Positions 1 to 8,963 of a stretch of DNA of 15,409 bases are shown here, piece after piece. A program made the position numbers and the translations under genes. The notes beneath the pieces are model-generated. The model did no database searches. It was not told the origin of the DNA and worked only from the letters and a program-made list of their open reading frames with translations. The stretch spans positions 1 to 15,409 of the forward strand of contig CAZQIC010000116.1 of the NCBI GenBank assembly GCA_964593555.1, read 5' to 3'. This DNA is from CAZQIC01 sp964593555. Lineage in GTDB: Bacteria; Bacteroidota; Bacteroidia; JAFLBG01. How positions within the stretch are numbered: position 1 is the stretch's first letter; each line of letters begins with the position of its first letter.

Positions 1-286
1 AAACTTTTTTCTAACTTTATGTTCTTAATATCTTATTCGGTATAAACTCTATTAAGATGTTACCTTACAAACAAAGGTTGCATCAACAACCAATGCCTGT
101 TAATTGTATGAAATTCAGTCAGTTAAATAAGGTAAAGACCGTTTTTAGTGTGAAAAATTGCAAAAAACCGCATCCAACAAAATAAAAGGACAATGGATAG
201 TTTTTTACATTTTAGAAGCTTGCTTGTATACTTGCGGTGGTGATGTGATTTTGTTTTTTTTCAGCACGTTTGACCACGAGGTTCGT
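1..286. other. Gene-free left edge
   Basis: This stretch lies downstream of the minus-strand acyltransferase gene. It is AT-rich, and the plus-strand frames I read from the left edge close within about 15 codons. I see no convincing coding region, tRNA or strong terminator hairpin in it. Confidence 0.5.
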
Positions 287-1399
287 TTAGAGGGACAATT
301 TTTTCTGAGTAATTTTTTTTGAAAAGGTTTCCCGAATATTCTTAATGGGTTCTTCAAAAAAGCGGAACAAAAAATTCGAAATCAACCCAACAACAATTAA
401 ATAATTCGAGTAACGCAGTAAGGCTTGTACGTCATTATGTACGGGCCAGAATTTTAGAAAAGTGTACATGAGGGGTAAATGAGAAAGGTAAACTGAATAA
501 GATATATTGCTAATGAATTTTAAGGGCCGGAATGGAATTTTTTCTTCCTTATAACATTCTAGCAGGGGGAATACCAAAATTATTGCAAAGGCATTAATAC
601 TGAAATAAAAAGTTTTATTGAAAAAAGTTATTTGGCTGAACTTGATAGTACACATCCATGTAAGTAAAATTATGCCGGTAATGAATGAAATGACTTTTGT
701 TTTCTTCCAAAGTTCGTTTTTATAAACATAGATAAATGCTCCAAGCACACCCACTGCAATACAATCGAGCCGTGTAATAACCAACTTACGAAAGCTCAGA
801 TCCCATGTGGTCCAATCAGAGAGCTGTGAGCTTTCCATTGCAAAAAGTATTCGTATTATAAATGGAATGATAATAAACAGGGCAATTGTAGTGGCCAATA
901 CACTTTTTTTATTGCTGCTTGTAAAAAAAAGTATCAGCAACAAAAACGGGAACAAAAGATAAAACCACTCTTCAACAGAAAGGCTCCATGATTCCCAGAA
1001 AAAAAGATCAAGTGGTTTGTGAAAATTTTGGAGAAAAACAAAATAAGCCGCTGTGTTTTTGTTTATTATCCCCTGCGTTATGCCAACATACACAAGTACT
1101 ATATTAATAATGAGAAATAAAAAATAATTAGGAAGTGTTCGGAACCATCTTCGTTGTATGAAGTCTATAGCAGATCGCAATGTCCATTTTTCTTCCGCAT
1201 TTAATTTATTGATGATCATTCGTCCAATAAGAAAACCGCTGAGTACAAAAAATATATCAACTCCATCCGGCAATTTCATGTAAGGCAGAATGTTGAAATG
1301 GGGAGACAGAAGTAAGCTGCTGTGAAGGATCAAAACGAAAATGATAGCAGCGCTCCTTATAGTATCCAGTCCTGCGTTACGATTTTTCGTGTTTAACAT
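287..1399 (-). CDS. Acyltransferase family 3 membrane protein (OafA/YrhL-like)
   Basis: A 370-residue integral membrane protein of the acyltransferase-3 family. These proteins move acyl groups, often acetyl, onto sugars of surface polysaccharides, lipids or glycans at the inner membrane. The N-terminal signature LDTIRSAAIIFVLILHSS (residues 11-28) carries the conserved Arg15 and the probable catalytic His26. FFVLSGFLIGR (50-60), RRWFRTLPNYF (83-93) and SVEEWFYLLFP (141-151) are the other family landmarks. Many hydrophobic segments follow up to the C-terminus, and the length is normal for a stand-alone member without an SGNH domain. The gene is separated from the upstream nrdA by a strong terminator hairpin, so it probably has its own promoter. 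The acceptor substrate cannot be told from the sequence, and no glycan-biosynthesis neighbours are visible. Confidence 0.9.
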   Translation of the reverse strand: MLNTKNRNAGLDTIRSAAIIFVLILHSSLLLSPHFNILPYMKLPDGVDIFFVLSGFLIGRMIINKLNAEEKWTLRSAIDFIQRRWFRTLPNYFLFLIINIVLVYVGITQGIINKNTAAYFVFLQNFHKPLDLFFWESWSLSVEEWFYLLFPFLLLILFFTSSNKKSVLATTIALFIIIPFIIRILFAMESSQLSDWTTWDLSFRKLVITRLDCIAVGVLGAFIYVYKNELWKKTKVISFITGIILLTWMCTIKFSQITFFNKTFYFSINAFAIILVFPLLECYKEEKIPFRPLKFISNISYSVYLSHLPLMYTFLKFWPVHNDVQALLRYSNYLIVVGLISNFLFRFFEEPIKNIRETFSKKITQKKLSL

Positions 1400-1484
1400 A
1401 TTAAATATGAAATCTAATTTCTCGCCATAAAAGGCGGGATTGTTCGACTAAGTATTCAAAGAAAATACATTCTCACAAATAAGC

Positions 1485-1515
1485 AAAGAACCACGACTTA
1501 TGGTCGTGGTTCTTT
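1485..1515 (-). terminator. Rho-independent terminator downstream of nrdA
   Basis: A perfect 13-bp inverted repeat: left arm 1485-1497, right arm 1503-1515, loop TTATG. It lies 23 bp beyond the nrdA stop codon. Read on the minus strand, the stem ends in TTCTTT and is followed by GCTTATTT, a U-rich tail. It should end the nrdB-nrdA transcript and insulate the acyltransferase gene. Confidence 0.85.
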
Positions 1516-1537
1516 TAACTGATCTTGTTTTATAAAA

Positions 1538-3919
1538 TTAACTTCCGCATGCTTCACATCCTTCCGGATTATCAAGTGAGCAGGATATATCATCCATCTG
1601 CGCTTCAACATTCACTACTTGTTCTTCCGTAACAACAGGCGTAATTTGTTTTTCTGCCTGGTTCTCAACAGTGAATTTAATTGCATCGGCTGCAGCCTTC
1701 GTACGTAAGTAGTACATGCCTGTTTTGAGTCCCTTTTTCCAAGCGTAAAAGTGCATAGAAGTAAGTTTTGCAAAGTTCGGTGATTGTACAAATACATTTA
1801 AACTTTGGCTTTGGCAGATATAAGCGCCGCGATCAGCAGCCATATCCAGCAATGTTTTTTGTTTTATTTCCCAAACAGTTTTGTAAAGTTCTTTTATGTT
1901 CGCTGGTACCTCATCAATATCCTGTACAGATCCGTTTGCTCCGATTATTTTGCTTTTTAGTCTGTCGTTCCAAATTCCGAGTTTAACAAGGTCTTTCAAT
2001 AAGTGTTTGTTAACTACTACAAACTCTCCTGATAAAACTCTTCTTGTATAAATGTTAGAAGTGTATGGTTCAAAGCATTCGTTGTTGCCAAGTATTTGCG
2101 AAGTAGAAGCTGTTGGCATTGGCGCTACTAATAATGAATTACGCACACCGTGCTTTTTCACTTCTTCTTTTAAGATATCCCATTCCCATCTTGGGCTTGG
2201 TGTAACTCCCCACATATCAAACTGGAAAATTCCTTTTGATACAGGTGATCCTGCAAATGTTTCGTATGCTCCTTCCGCGATCGCAAGATCTTTAGAAGCA
2301 GTCATGGCAGCGTAATAAATTGTTTCGTGAATTTCCGTGTTCAGTTTTTGTGCTCCGTCAGAATCAAAAGGCATACGAAGCAAAATGAAAGCATCTGCTA
2401 ATCCTTGTACACCAAGGCCGATAGGGCGGTGGCGTAAATTAGAGCGTCTTGCTTCAGGCACAGGGTAATAATTACGATCGATTATTTTGTTGAGGTTTTT
2501 TGTGATCACATAAGTAACCTCAAATAATTTTTGATGATCAAATGCTCCGTCGATCACAAATCTTGGCAATGCGATAGATGCAAGATTACATACTGCGATC
2601 TCATCCGGTGCAGTGTACTCAATAATTTCTGTACACAGGTTAGATGATTTTATTGTACCTAAATTTTGCTGGTTGCTTTTCGAGTTACATGCATCTTTGT
2701 AAAGCATGTAAGGGTTGCCTGTTTCAATTTGTGATTCAAGTATTTTGTTCCAAAGGTCACGGGCTTCAATTGTTTTGCGGCCTTTGCCTGCAGCTTCGTA
2801 GCTGGTATACAATTTTTCAAACTCTTCACCCCAGCATTCTGCTAATCCAGGTGCTTCGTTAGGGCAGAATAATGTCCACTTTGCGTTATCTTCCACACGT
2901 TTCATAAACAAATCTGGTGTCCACATTGCGGTAAATAGATCGCGCGTACGATTCTCTTCTTTACCATTATTTTTCCTCAGATCAAGGAAATCAAAAATAT
3001 CTGCATGCCATGGCTCTAAGTAAATGGCGAATGATCCTTTGCGTTTTCCTCCGCCCTGATCAACATAGCGTGCCGTATCGTTGAATACACGCAGCATAGG
3101 GATGATGCCGTTTGATGTGCCATTTGTTCCTTTGATGTATGATCCTGTTGCACGGATATTGTGAATGCTTAATCCGATTCCTCCGGCAGACTGAGAAATT
3201 TTAGCGCAATTTTTTAATGTATCGTAAATACCATCAATGCTATCGTCCTTTGCAGTTAATAAAAAGCAGGATGACATTTGGGGTTTAGGTGTACCGGCAT
3301 TGAATAATGTTGGTGTTGCATGTGTGAACCAACGCTCACTCATTAAGTGATATGTTTCAATTGCAGAATCAATATCATCTTTGTGAATACCTACTGCTAC
3401 ACGCATAAGCATGTGTTGGGGACGCTCAGCAACTTGTCCGTACAACTTTAATAAATAAGAACGTTCTAATGTTTTGAAACCAAAATAATCGTACCCAAAA
3501 TCTCTGTCATAGATAATTGTAGAGTCAAGTATGTGTGCATTTTTTGTAATTATTTCGTACACATCTTCTGCAATAAGAGAAGCTCTTTGTCCGGTTTTAG
3601 GATCAACATAGTTATAAAGTTTCTCCATTGTTACAGAGAAGGACTTGTTTGTATTTTTGTGAAGGTTGGAAACGGCAATACGCGACGCCAGCAAAGCATA
3701 ATCAGGATGCTTTGTTGTTAACGATGCGGCAATTTCAGCAGCAAGGTTATCCAGTTCACTTGTCGTAACGCCTTCGTAAATTCCTTCGATAACTTTCATG
3801 GCTACCGGAACTGCACTAACGTGCTGCGATTCCAGGCCATAGCAGAGTTTTTGGACTCTTGCAGTGATCTTGTCGAACTTTACGGATTCTTTACGGCCAT
3901 CTCTTTTGAGTACGTACAT
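1538..3919 (-). CDS. nrdA: Ribonucleoside-diphosphate reductase class Ia, alpha (large) subunit
   Basis: This 793-residue protein is the catalytic subunit that reduces ribonucleotides to deoxyribonucleotides with the radical supplied by NrdB. An N-terminal ATP-cone (about 1-90, starting YVLKRDGRKESVKFDKI) indicates allosteric control by dATP/ATP. All catalytic residues are visible: redox pair Cys218 (QMSSCFLL) and Cys444 (CNLASI), Asn427/Cys429/Glu431 in NLCTEI with Cys429 the expected thiyl-radical site, and the radical-transfer tyrosines Tyr736-Tyr737 (GMYYLRTKAAADA). The substrate-phosphate loop PMPTASTSQILGNNECFEPY is at 600-619. The C-terminal tail ends CEACGS, providing the Cys788/Cys791 pair that re-reduces the active site. 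The length is that of a complete enzyme, without an intein. It lies 45 bp downstream of nrdB, almost certainly cotranscribed, with a terminator after it. Confidence 0.98.
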   Translation of the reverse strand: MYVLKRDGRKESVKFDKITARVQKLCYGLESQHVSAVPVAMKVIEGIYEGVTTSELDNLAAEIAASLTTKHPDYALLASRIAVSNLHKNTNKSFSVTMEKLYNYVDPKTGQRASLIAEDVYEIITKNAHILDSTIIYDRDFGYDYFGFKTLERSYLLKLYGQVAERPQHMLMRVAVGIHKDDIDSAIETYHLMSERWFTHATPTLFNAGTPKPQMSSCFLLTAKDDSIDGIYDTLKNCAKISQSAGGIGLSIHNIRATGSYIKGTNGTSNGIIPMLRVFNDTARYVDQGGGKRKGSFAIYLEPWHADIFDFLDLRKNNGKEENRTRDLFTAMWTPDLFMKRVEDNAKWTLFCPNEAPGLAECWGEEFEKLYTSYEAAGKGRKTIEARDLWNKILESQIETGNPYMLYKDACNSKSNQQNLGTIKSSNLCTEIIEYTAPDEIAVCNLASIALPRFVIDGAFDHQKLFEVTYVITKNLNKIIDRNYYPVPEARRSNLRHRPIGLGVQGLADAFILLRMPFDSDGAQKLNTEIHETIYYAAMTASKDLAIAEGAYETFAGSPVSKGIFQFDMWGVTPSPRWEWDILKEEVKKHGVRNSLLVAPMPTASTSQILGNNECFEPYTSNIYTRRVLSGEFVVVNKHLLKDLVKLGIWNDRLKSKIIGANGSVQDIDEVPANIKELYKTVWEIKQKTLLDMAADRGAYICQSQSLNVFVQSPNFAKLTSMHFYAWKKGLKTGMYYLRTKAAADAIKFTVENQAEKQITPVVTEEQVVNVEAQMDDISCSLDNPEGCEACGS

Positions 3920-3964
3920 AAATGACGGGGATTAAAAAGTTAAAATATTTTAAATTATAATGGA

Positions 3965-4936
3965 TTAAAAGTCTTCGTCTAATGAGAATACATTGTCAGC
4001 CTTGTCACTCATTACTCCGGCTTTCTGGTATTCTGCAACGCGTTTTTCAAAGAAATTTGTTTTTCCCTGAAGTGATATCAGTTCCATGAAGTCGAATGGA
4101 TTGGTTGCGTTGTAGGTTTTTTCACATCCTAAAGCAACCAATAACCTGTCAGCAACAAACTCAATGTATTGACACATCATATCAGCATTCATTCCGATAA
4201 GTCGCACGGGTAGTGCATTGGAAACAAAATCCTTTTCTATCATAACAGCGTTTGTTATAATCTCTTTTACTCTTTCTTTTGGAAGTTTGTTTTTTAATTG
4301 AGAATAAATAAGACACGCGAAGTCGCAATGAAGGCCTTCGTCGCGTGAAATAAGTTCGTTAGAAAAGCTAAGTCCTGGCATCAATCCTCTTTTCTTTAAC
4401 CAAAAAATAGAACAGAAGCTGCCTGAAAAGAAAATCCCTTCAACTGCTGCAAATGCAATAAGCCTTTCTGCAAAAGTTCCGTTACCTATCCATTTAATTG
4501 CCCACTCTGCTTTTTGTTTAACAGCAGGTACGGTTTCAATGGCATGAAAAAGACCATCTTTTTCAGCAGGATCTTTTATGTATGTATCTATAAGCAATGA
4601 ATATGTTTCGGAGTGAATGTTCTCCATCATGATCTGAAAGCCGTAAAAGCAGCGGGCTTCAGGGTATTGAGCCTCCTGCATAAAGTTAACCGCAAGGTTC
4701 TCATTAACAATACCATCGCTTGCTGCGAAGAAAGCCAATACATGTTTTATAAAATGTCTTTCGTCATCATTTAATTTATTTTCCCAATCTGCCTGATCAG
4801 GTGAAAGGTCAATTTCTTCTGCGGTCCAAAAACTTGCTTCAGCCTTTTTATACATTTCCCAGATGTCTTTGTGTTTAATGGGGAATAACACGAATCTGTC
4901 TTTGTTGTCTTGTAAAATCGGCTCTACTTCTTGCAT
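3965..4936 (-). CDS. nrdB: Ribonucleoside-diphosphate reductase class Ia, beta (small) subunit
   Basis: This 323-residue protein houses the diiron-tyrosyl radical cofactor of class Ia ribonucleotide reductase. The metal ligands are all present: Asp74 in FFAASDGIVNENL, Glu105 and His108 in MMENIHSETYSLL, Glu166 in AVEGIFF, and Glu200 and His203 in SRDEGLHCDF. The radical tyrosine is Tyr112. The FFAASDGIVNENL and IHSETYSLLIDTYI strings and the C-terminal NVFSLDEDF resemble eukaryotic R2 proteins more than E. coli NrdB. The acidic-aromatic C-terminus should dock to NrdA and carry the radical-transfer path. It is the first gene of the nrdB-nrdA unit, the reverse of the E. coli order. Its 337-bp leader contains several repeats. 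Confidence 0.97.
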   Translation of the reverse strand: MQEVEPILQDNKDRFVLFPIKHKDIWEMYKKAEASFWTAEEIDLSPDQADWENKLNDDERHFIKHVLAFFAASDGIVNENLAVNFMQEAQYPEARCFYGFQIMMENIHSETYSLLIDTYIKDPAEKDGLFHAIETVPAVKQKAEWAIKWIGNGTFAERLIAFAAVEGIFFSGSFCSIFWLKKRGLMPGLSFSNELISRDEGLHCDFACLIYSQLKNKLPKERVKEIITNAVMIEKDFVSNALPVRLIGMNADMMCQYIEFVADRLLVALGCEKTYNATNPFDFMELISLQGKTNFFEKRVAEYQKAGVMSDKADNVFSLDEDF

Positions 4937-5273
4937 TTAATCTCTTTGTTAAACTAATTAATAAATCTATTTATACTCAAATCCTAAAAACCAAGGGCGA
5001 CAAAGTCCCCAGAGCTTATTCAGCTCTCAATCAAGTGTTCGATAAAAATCGGAAATTTGACCGTTGAAGACATTACAAAAATTGTTAAAAAAAGATCTCA
5101 TGTCAAGCGTATTAAATTAACATTTGCTCCAAGTTATAAACATGGCCTGCTAACAAACATTTGTTAAGAATTTTTTTTAATTCTTGTAAGTCAAGCGTAG
5201 CGCAGGATCCAGCAGTGTGTTTAAAAAAAGTTTTTTTTCTAATAAATAATTCTTGCAAAAACAAAAAATATAT
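4937..5273 (-). promoter_or_regulatory. nrdB leader / upstream region with direct and inverted repeats
   Basis: A 337-bp gap between nrdB and the DUF3109 gene, with no coding potential I can support. It holds a 10-bp direct repeat GTCAAGCGTA at 5102-5111 and 5190-5199, which is TACGCTTGAC on the transcribed strand and contains a TTGAC. There is a 14-bp dyad AACAAACATTTGTT at 5152-5165, and a 7-bp hairpin with a T6 centre at 5166-5185. A GC-richer segment nearer nrdB contains the hairpin AGAGCT-TATTC-AGCTCT (5011-5027). I find no exact TAnnTTTG -7 box in it and no recognisable NrdR-box pair. The promoter and any transcription-factor sites are therefore inferred, not located. Confidence 0.5.
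5102..5199 (-). repeat. 10-bp direct repeat pair in the nrdB leader
   Basis: GTCAAGCGTA occurs identically at 5102-5111 and 5190-5199, 88 bp apart start to start. The two copies are in the same orientation, upstream of nrdB. Between them lie the AACAAA/TTTGTT dyad and the AAGAATT/AATTCTT hairpin. The arrangement would suit a regulator binding two sites, but the function is unknown. Confidence 0.45.
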
Positions 5274-5909
5274 TTACCCCTTTGACAAAAGTTCTGCAGC
5301 AATTTCCAGTTCACTGTACCAAGCTTCTCCGTACTTACGTACAAGCGGTTCTTTAAGAAAACGAAACACCTGTACGTTTAATTGTGTGCCGCATACATGA
5401 GCCGGTTTACATACATTCCACGAGTTAAAATTCAATGCATCACAATCATTCAACTTTGTAATGCGGATAGGGTATAAGTGACATGAAATAGGTTTTTTAA
5501 AATCGATAAGGCCTTCCTTATATACTTTTTCGATGGCACATTTTGCGATCCCATCTTTTTCAAAATGCACAAAAGAACAATACTTTTTCTTTCCTCGTCC
5601 GTACTGAACAGTGCGTTCGGGCGGCCCATCTTCAACCAAAGGTATTGTATCATCCCCATCTTCATCAACAATGGAAAAACCTTTGGCTTCTATTGTTGCA
5701 ATACCTTCAGGTGTCATATAGGGCATTGCCTTTTCATAGACTTGCTTTAAAATTTCAGCTTCCCCTTTTTCTAAGGGAGCCCCTGAATCTCCTTCAACAC
5801 AACAGCCTCCCTTGCAGGCAGTTAGGTTGCAAACAAATTTTTTATCAATCAGTTCTTCTGAAACTAATGTATTGCCAATTGCCATCATGCGCCTTTCTGC
5901 CATATTCAT
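5274..5909 (-). CDS. DUF3109 family cysteine-rich protein
   Basis: A protein of up to 211 residues of the DUF3109 family, common in Bacteroidota and of unknown function. The diagnostic string is FVCNLTACKGGCCVEGDSGA (about 25-44), a CxxxxCxxxCC cluster. Further cysteines follow at 111, 124, 143 (ISCHLYPIR), 156, 167 and 173. Such spacing suggests a bound metal ion or iron-sulfur cluster, as in the related YkgJ-type zinc/iron-chelating proteins, but this is inference. There is no signal peptide, so it should be cytosolic. The start is uncertain: Met1, Met3, Met8 and Met9 are all possible, and the conserved part begins just after Met9 (AIGNTLVSEEL). It stands upstream of nrdB on the same strand but 337 bp away, so a shared operon is not evident. 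It is divergent from the plus-strand cargo gene at 6027. Confidence 0.85.
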   Translation of the reverse strand: MNMAERRMMAIGNTLVSEELIDKKFVCNLTACKGGCCVEGDSGAPLEKGEAEILKQVYEKAMPYMTPEGIATIEAKGFSIVDEDGDDTIPLVEDGPPERTVQYGRGKKKYCSFVHFEKDGIAKCAIEKVYKEGLIDFKKPISCHLYPIRITKLNDCDALNFNSWNVCKPAHVCGTQLNVQVFRFLKEPLVRKYGEAWYSELEIAAELLSKG

Positions 5910-6026
5910 TAAATATACGCATTGTTAAGGATTTTTTATAATTTTCAAGTCGGTTTTTTTAAGGAAAAAGCGGGGAATGGCATTTATTATGTATTATATT
6001 TATAGTGAAATTTTAAAATCAAATCC

Positions 6027-6710
6027 ATGAAAAACATCTCTACGATACTTAGTGCAGTTTTATTTTTTATTTCACTGGCAACTTTTGCTCAAGTCGGTGT
6101 TGATACAGTGTTTGTCACACCAAGCAATCCTACGACCATTGATTCAGTTAAAGTTACAGCGTATACAACTTTTGGAAGCGGTGGCTGCGATACACTTGGT
6201 ATTGGCGTTACGATGGGAAGTTGGATATACATAGACGCTTGCCATGAAAGCGGAATGGCTGCATATATTTGTCATGACTCAGTTACAATAAACTTGGGTT
6301 TATTGGCTGCTGCAAAATATGATCTGGGATATATAATAAGAAGGCCCAACCCGGTTACGGATCCAACAGATTGTGCAGGACAGCCAATTTTAGATTCCAT
6401 GAATATTTCTTTTACGGTAACAACTGCATCAGGTATTGATCCAATTGCAAAACCCGTAAACACAGTTTTATTATTTCCTAACCCGGCTAATAATGCAATT
6501 GCCATTCATTATGTATTAGATAAAAATGATCAGGACGCAGTGCTTGCTATATATAATATGATCGGCCAGACTGTGAAAAGGATACCGCTTGAAGGCAAGA
6601 AAGGAGCTATTATTGAAAACATAAGTAACCTTAGTAAAGGCTCTTATTTCTACCGGATAGAAACACCAACTCTTATTGGTATAGTGGATAGACTCAATAT
6701 TATTGAGTAA
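6027..6710 (+). CDS. Small secreted protein with T9SS type A sorting domain
   Basis: A 227-residue exported protein. Residues 1-22 form a signal peptide ending in ATFAQ. The middle part (about 23-140) is a compact, beta-rich region with cysteines at 54, 72, 82 and 116 that could pair outside the cell; I do not recognise its family. From about 147 the T9SS sorting domain starts with the typical LLFPNPANNAIAIHY. It continues through YNMIGQTVKRIPL and NLSKGSYFYRIE, and ends DRLNIIE. The domain should send the protein through the outer membrane by the Por/Spr machinery, with cleavage and possibly anchoring to surface lipopolysaccharide. No partner gene or enzyme motif indicates its substrate. Confidence 0.9.
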   Translation: MKNISTILSAVLFFISLATFAQVGVDTVFVTPSNPTTIDSVKVTAYTTFGSGGCDTLGIGVTMGSWIYIDACHESGMAAYICHDSVTINLGLLAAAKYDLGYIIRRPNPVTDPTDCAGQPILDSMNISFTVTTASGIDPIAKPVNTVLLFPNPANNAIAIHYVLDKNDQDAVLAIYNMIGQTVKRIPLEGKKGAIIENISNLSKGSYFYRIETPTLIGIVDRLNIIE

Positions 6711-6761
6711 TTACGTTTTAAATAATATAGGAAACAATTATTAAAATAATCGTAAAATAGG

Positions 6762-6790
6762 TTGTTTTTCTGATTAACATAATAGGTTTC
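6762..6790 (+). promoter_or_regulatory. Possible Bacteroidota-type promoter for the 6822 gene
   Basis: A TTG at 6762-6764, 18 bp, then TAGGTTTC at 6783-6790, one mismatch from the phylum's TAnnTTTG -7 element. Transcription would start near 6797, leaving a leader of about 25 bases before the ATG. Position and spacing are good, but the -7 box is imperfect. Confidence 0.35.
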
Positions 6791-6821
6791 AAGTATAAAA
6801 AGGCTGTAATTCACTAAAAAC

Positions 6822-8951
6822 ATGCATTTATTATTTGCTTTTAAAAGAGGCGCATATTTATTTTGTTTGTTGTTGATTCATTTTGGAGCAATGGCCGCTC
6901 CCGTGACCTATTGGACAGGCAAGATAAATACTGATTGGAATGACGCTGAAAATTGGGACAATGGTCTCCCGGTAGGCCTAATTGCAATAATTAATCCACT
7001 GAATTATAATGGAGGAATGTTTGAGCCTACTATCGGCAGTAATTCTACATCAACACCTATAGAAGTAGATGTTGAAGATGGCGCTACATTAATTATAAGT
7101 GCTAATTTGAGTATAAGCGGACATTTTGTTATCGCTGGTGCAGGCTCTTTGGTTTCAGTTACCGCCGGTGCAATTTCCATTAGTACCGGCAATCAACTTT
7201 CAGTTACATCGGGTGGAGAACTAAGAGTTAGTGGTGGATCAATCACCGCAGCAGGGACTGCCGGTGTCTGGGTTCAGGATAATAATTCAAAAATACTGTT
7301 AAGCGGCGGTGTTATTAATGCCGGGAACGATTTAACTGTTACTACTGGCTCCACAATGAGTGTTAGTGGTACCGGCGATTTAAATGTTACCGGTGCAATG
7401 ACTATTTCCGATAAAGGAACAGCAAGCACCGCAGTAACAGTTTCCGGAGGAACAGTTGATCTGGCAGGTACGTTAACTCTTGGGGCTGGTTCATCATGTA
7501 ATTCAGCGCCTTCGTTAACGGTATCGAGTGGTACATTGACGATTAACGGGATGCTTCAATGGCAAAAGACGAGTTCTTTGGTCTGCGGGATATCTCCCAA
7601 TACTTTTCCACAGGTAACTGTTTCCGGGGGAATCCTGATATTGGTAAGTGGTACAGAAAGGGAGGACGCTAGTGGAACTGATGTAGCTATGAATATACTC
7701 ATATCATCAGGCGTGCTTGAATGTCGCTCATCTATTGATATGGGACAATTTGGCGATGTGTTAAATCAAACAGGGGGTCTTCTTAGGTTTACTGCTGGAG
7801 CTGTAAAATGGTTCAATGGCGGGGCATACAACGCTACTGCAGGCGAAGCCACTATTGAAACCGATGTAGCTTTGGTTGCTGGGTCGGGAGGGCTCGGTTC
7901 GTGGCAGTTTTATGATCTTTATATTTCTGGTGTTTCTGGATTTCTAAATATACAAGATCCCGACATAAATGTATCGGGACTTTGGGACTGTTCAGCTTCC
8001 TTTAACAATAATGGTAAAAGGGTAACCTTTAATGGAAGCGATTTACAGGTAATTGCTTCAGGCGATCAACCTTTTTATGATGTTACCATTGCAAACACTT
8101 CAGCAACAATACCACAAATTGCTTTAAAGGGGTATAACATTCAAGTTGAAAATAACCTTACTATGACAAGTGGCAAGGTAAATCTAAACAGTTTAACTTT
8201 AACACTTGGAACAAGTGGTGTTTCCTTAGGAACGCTAACCTATACTGATGGATGGTTATATGGTGGTCGTTTTAAACGGTGGTTAAACTCAACTTTTTTG
8301 GTAGGGAATGTTGCAGGACTTTTCCCTATGGGAGGAAGAGATGGATTGCTAGGCGCAAATAATTATCGACCCTTTTGGTATGGTTATGGTCCTGCAATTG
8401 TCTCACCAACCGGAGGGACTATGACAGTTACTCATACCGCTGTTTATCCAGCTAAATATACCCCTGCCTTATATACTGACCTCTCCTGGGGTTTTGCTGT
8501 GCAAGGTGTCTCTGAATCCACCTGGGATGTAACCACTGCCGATGGTTTTGGTTTTACAGGTAGTGCCTGTATACGGTTTGGAGGCGAGGGGTTCGGAACA
8601 AATGTATTGACAGATCTCAATGCGTGTTTATCGGCAAGTGCTATTGCCACGCACGGTGCTGCAACCGGCACTGCAACTGTCCCTTATGTCAATCGCATTG
8701 GACTAGCCCCGGCAGACCTCGTTAACTCCTGGCGTATTGGAAGTAAAAACATAACTCAATCACCTTTACCTATTGAGCTTTTAAGTTTTGATGCAAAATT
8801 TATTGAAAATGAAGTTCAAACAAAATGGATTACAGCAACTGAAGTAAACAATGATTATTTTACTGTTGAACGTAGTGTGGATGGTTTAAATTTTGAAAGT
8901 GTTGGAGTTGTGGATGGAGGAGGGAATAGTTCCGTGGTTATCAGTTGTTAG
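6822..8951 (+). pseudogene. Large repeat-rich T9SS exoprotein, 5' part; frame broken before its sorting domain
   Basis: 709 codons of a secreted adhesin-like protein, probably about 840 residues when intact. Residues 1-25 are a signal peptide (FCLLLIHFGAMA). VTYWTGKINTDWNDAENWD (28-46) is the usual opening of Bacteroidota surface proteins of this kind. Residues 85-440 are Gly/Ser/Thr/Val-rich short beta repeats (SVTSGG, TVSGGT, LTVSSGTL), suggesting a right-handed beta-helix. A second conserved block (WLYGGRFKRWLNSTFLVGN, then FPMGGRDG) and a fibronectin-like segment follow (PLPIELLSFDAK, KWITATEVNNDYFTVERS). Homologues continue from GNSS through ..Y..D..P..YYRLKQTDF into the sorting domain. 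Here the frame instead ends ISC-stop at 8949-8951. The lost continuation is recognisable in frame 2 (YQLLDSNLPITNNQ, from 8939) and then frame 1 (8977-9351). As read, the product would have no sorting domain and should not be secreted by T9SS. A sequencing indel near 8937 cannot be excluded. Confidence 0.8.
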
Positions 8952-8963
8952 ATTCTAATCTGC

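Noticed and set aside
84..94. CAACAACCAAT near the left edge, like the heptamer tract
   Set aside because: It is a single short match, not a tandem array, and is expected by chance in A/C-rich stretches.
2052..2315. Plus-strand open frame of 87 codons within nrdA
   Set aside because: It lies antisense to conserved NrdA catalytic sequence and has no domain of its own. The same holds for the other antisense frames inside nrdA, glyQS and the DUF3109 gene.
1538..3919. Intein or insertion in NrdA
   Set aside because: Length and order of all catalytic motifs are normal and uninterrupted.
4937..5273. Cobalamin riboswitch or NrdR-box control of nrdB
   Set aside because: I could not find the conserved B12-box or an NrdR-type palindrome pair, and a B12 switch would be expected for class II rather than class Ia reductase.
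7952..7978. Inverted repeat TCCCGACATA/TATCGGGA within the exoprotein gene
   Set aside because: The pairing is imperfect, lies inside coding sequence and has no T-tract; it looks incidental.
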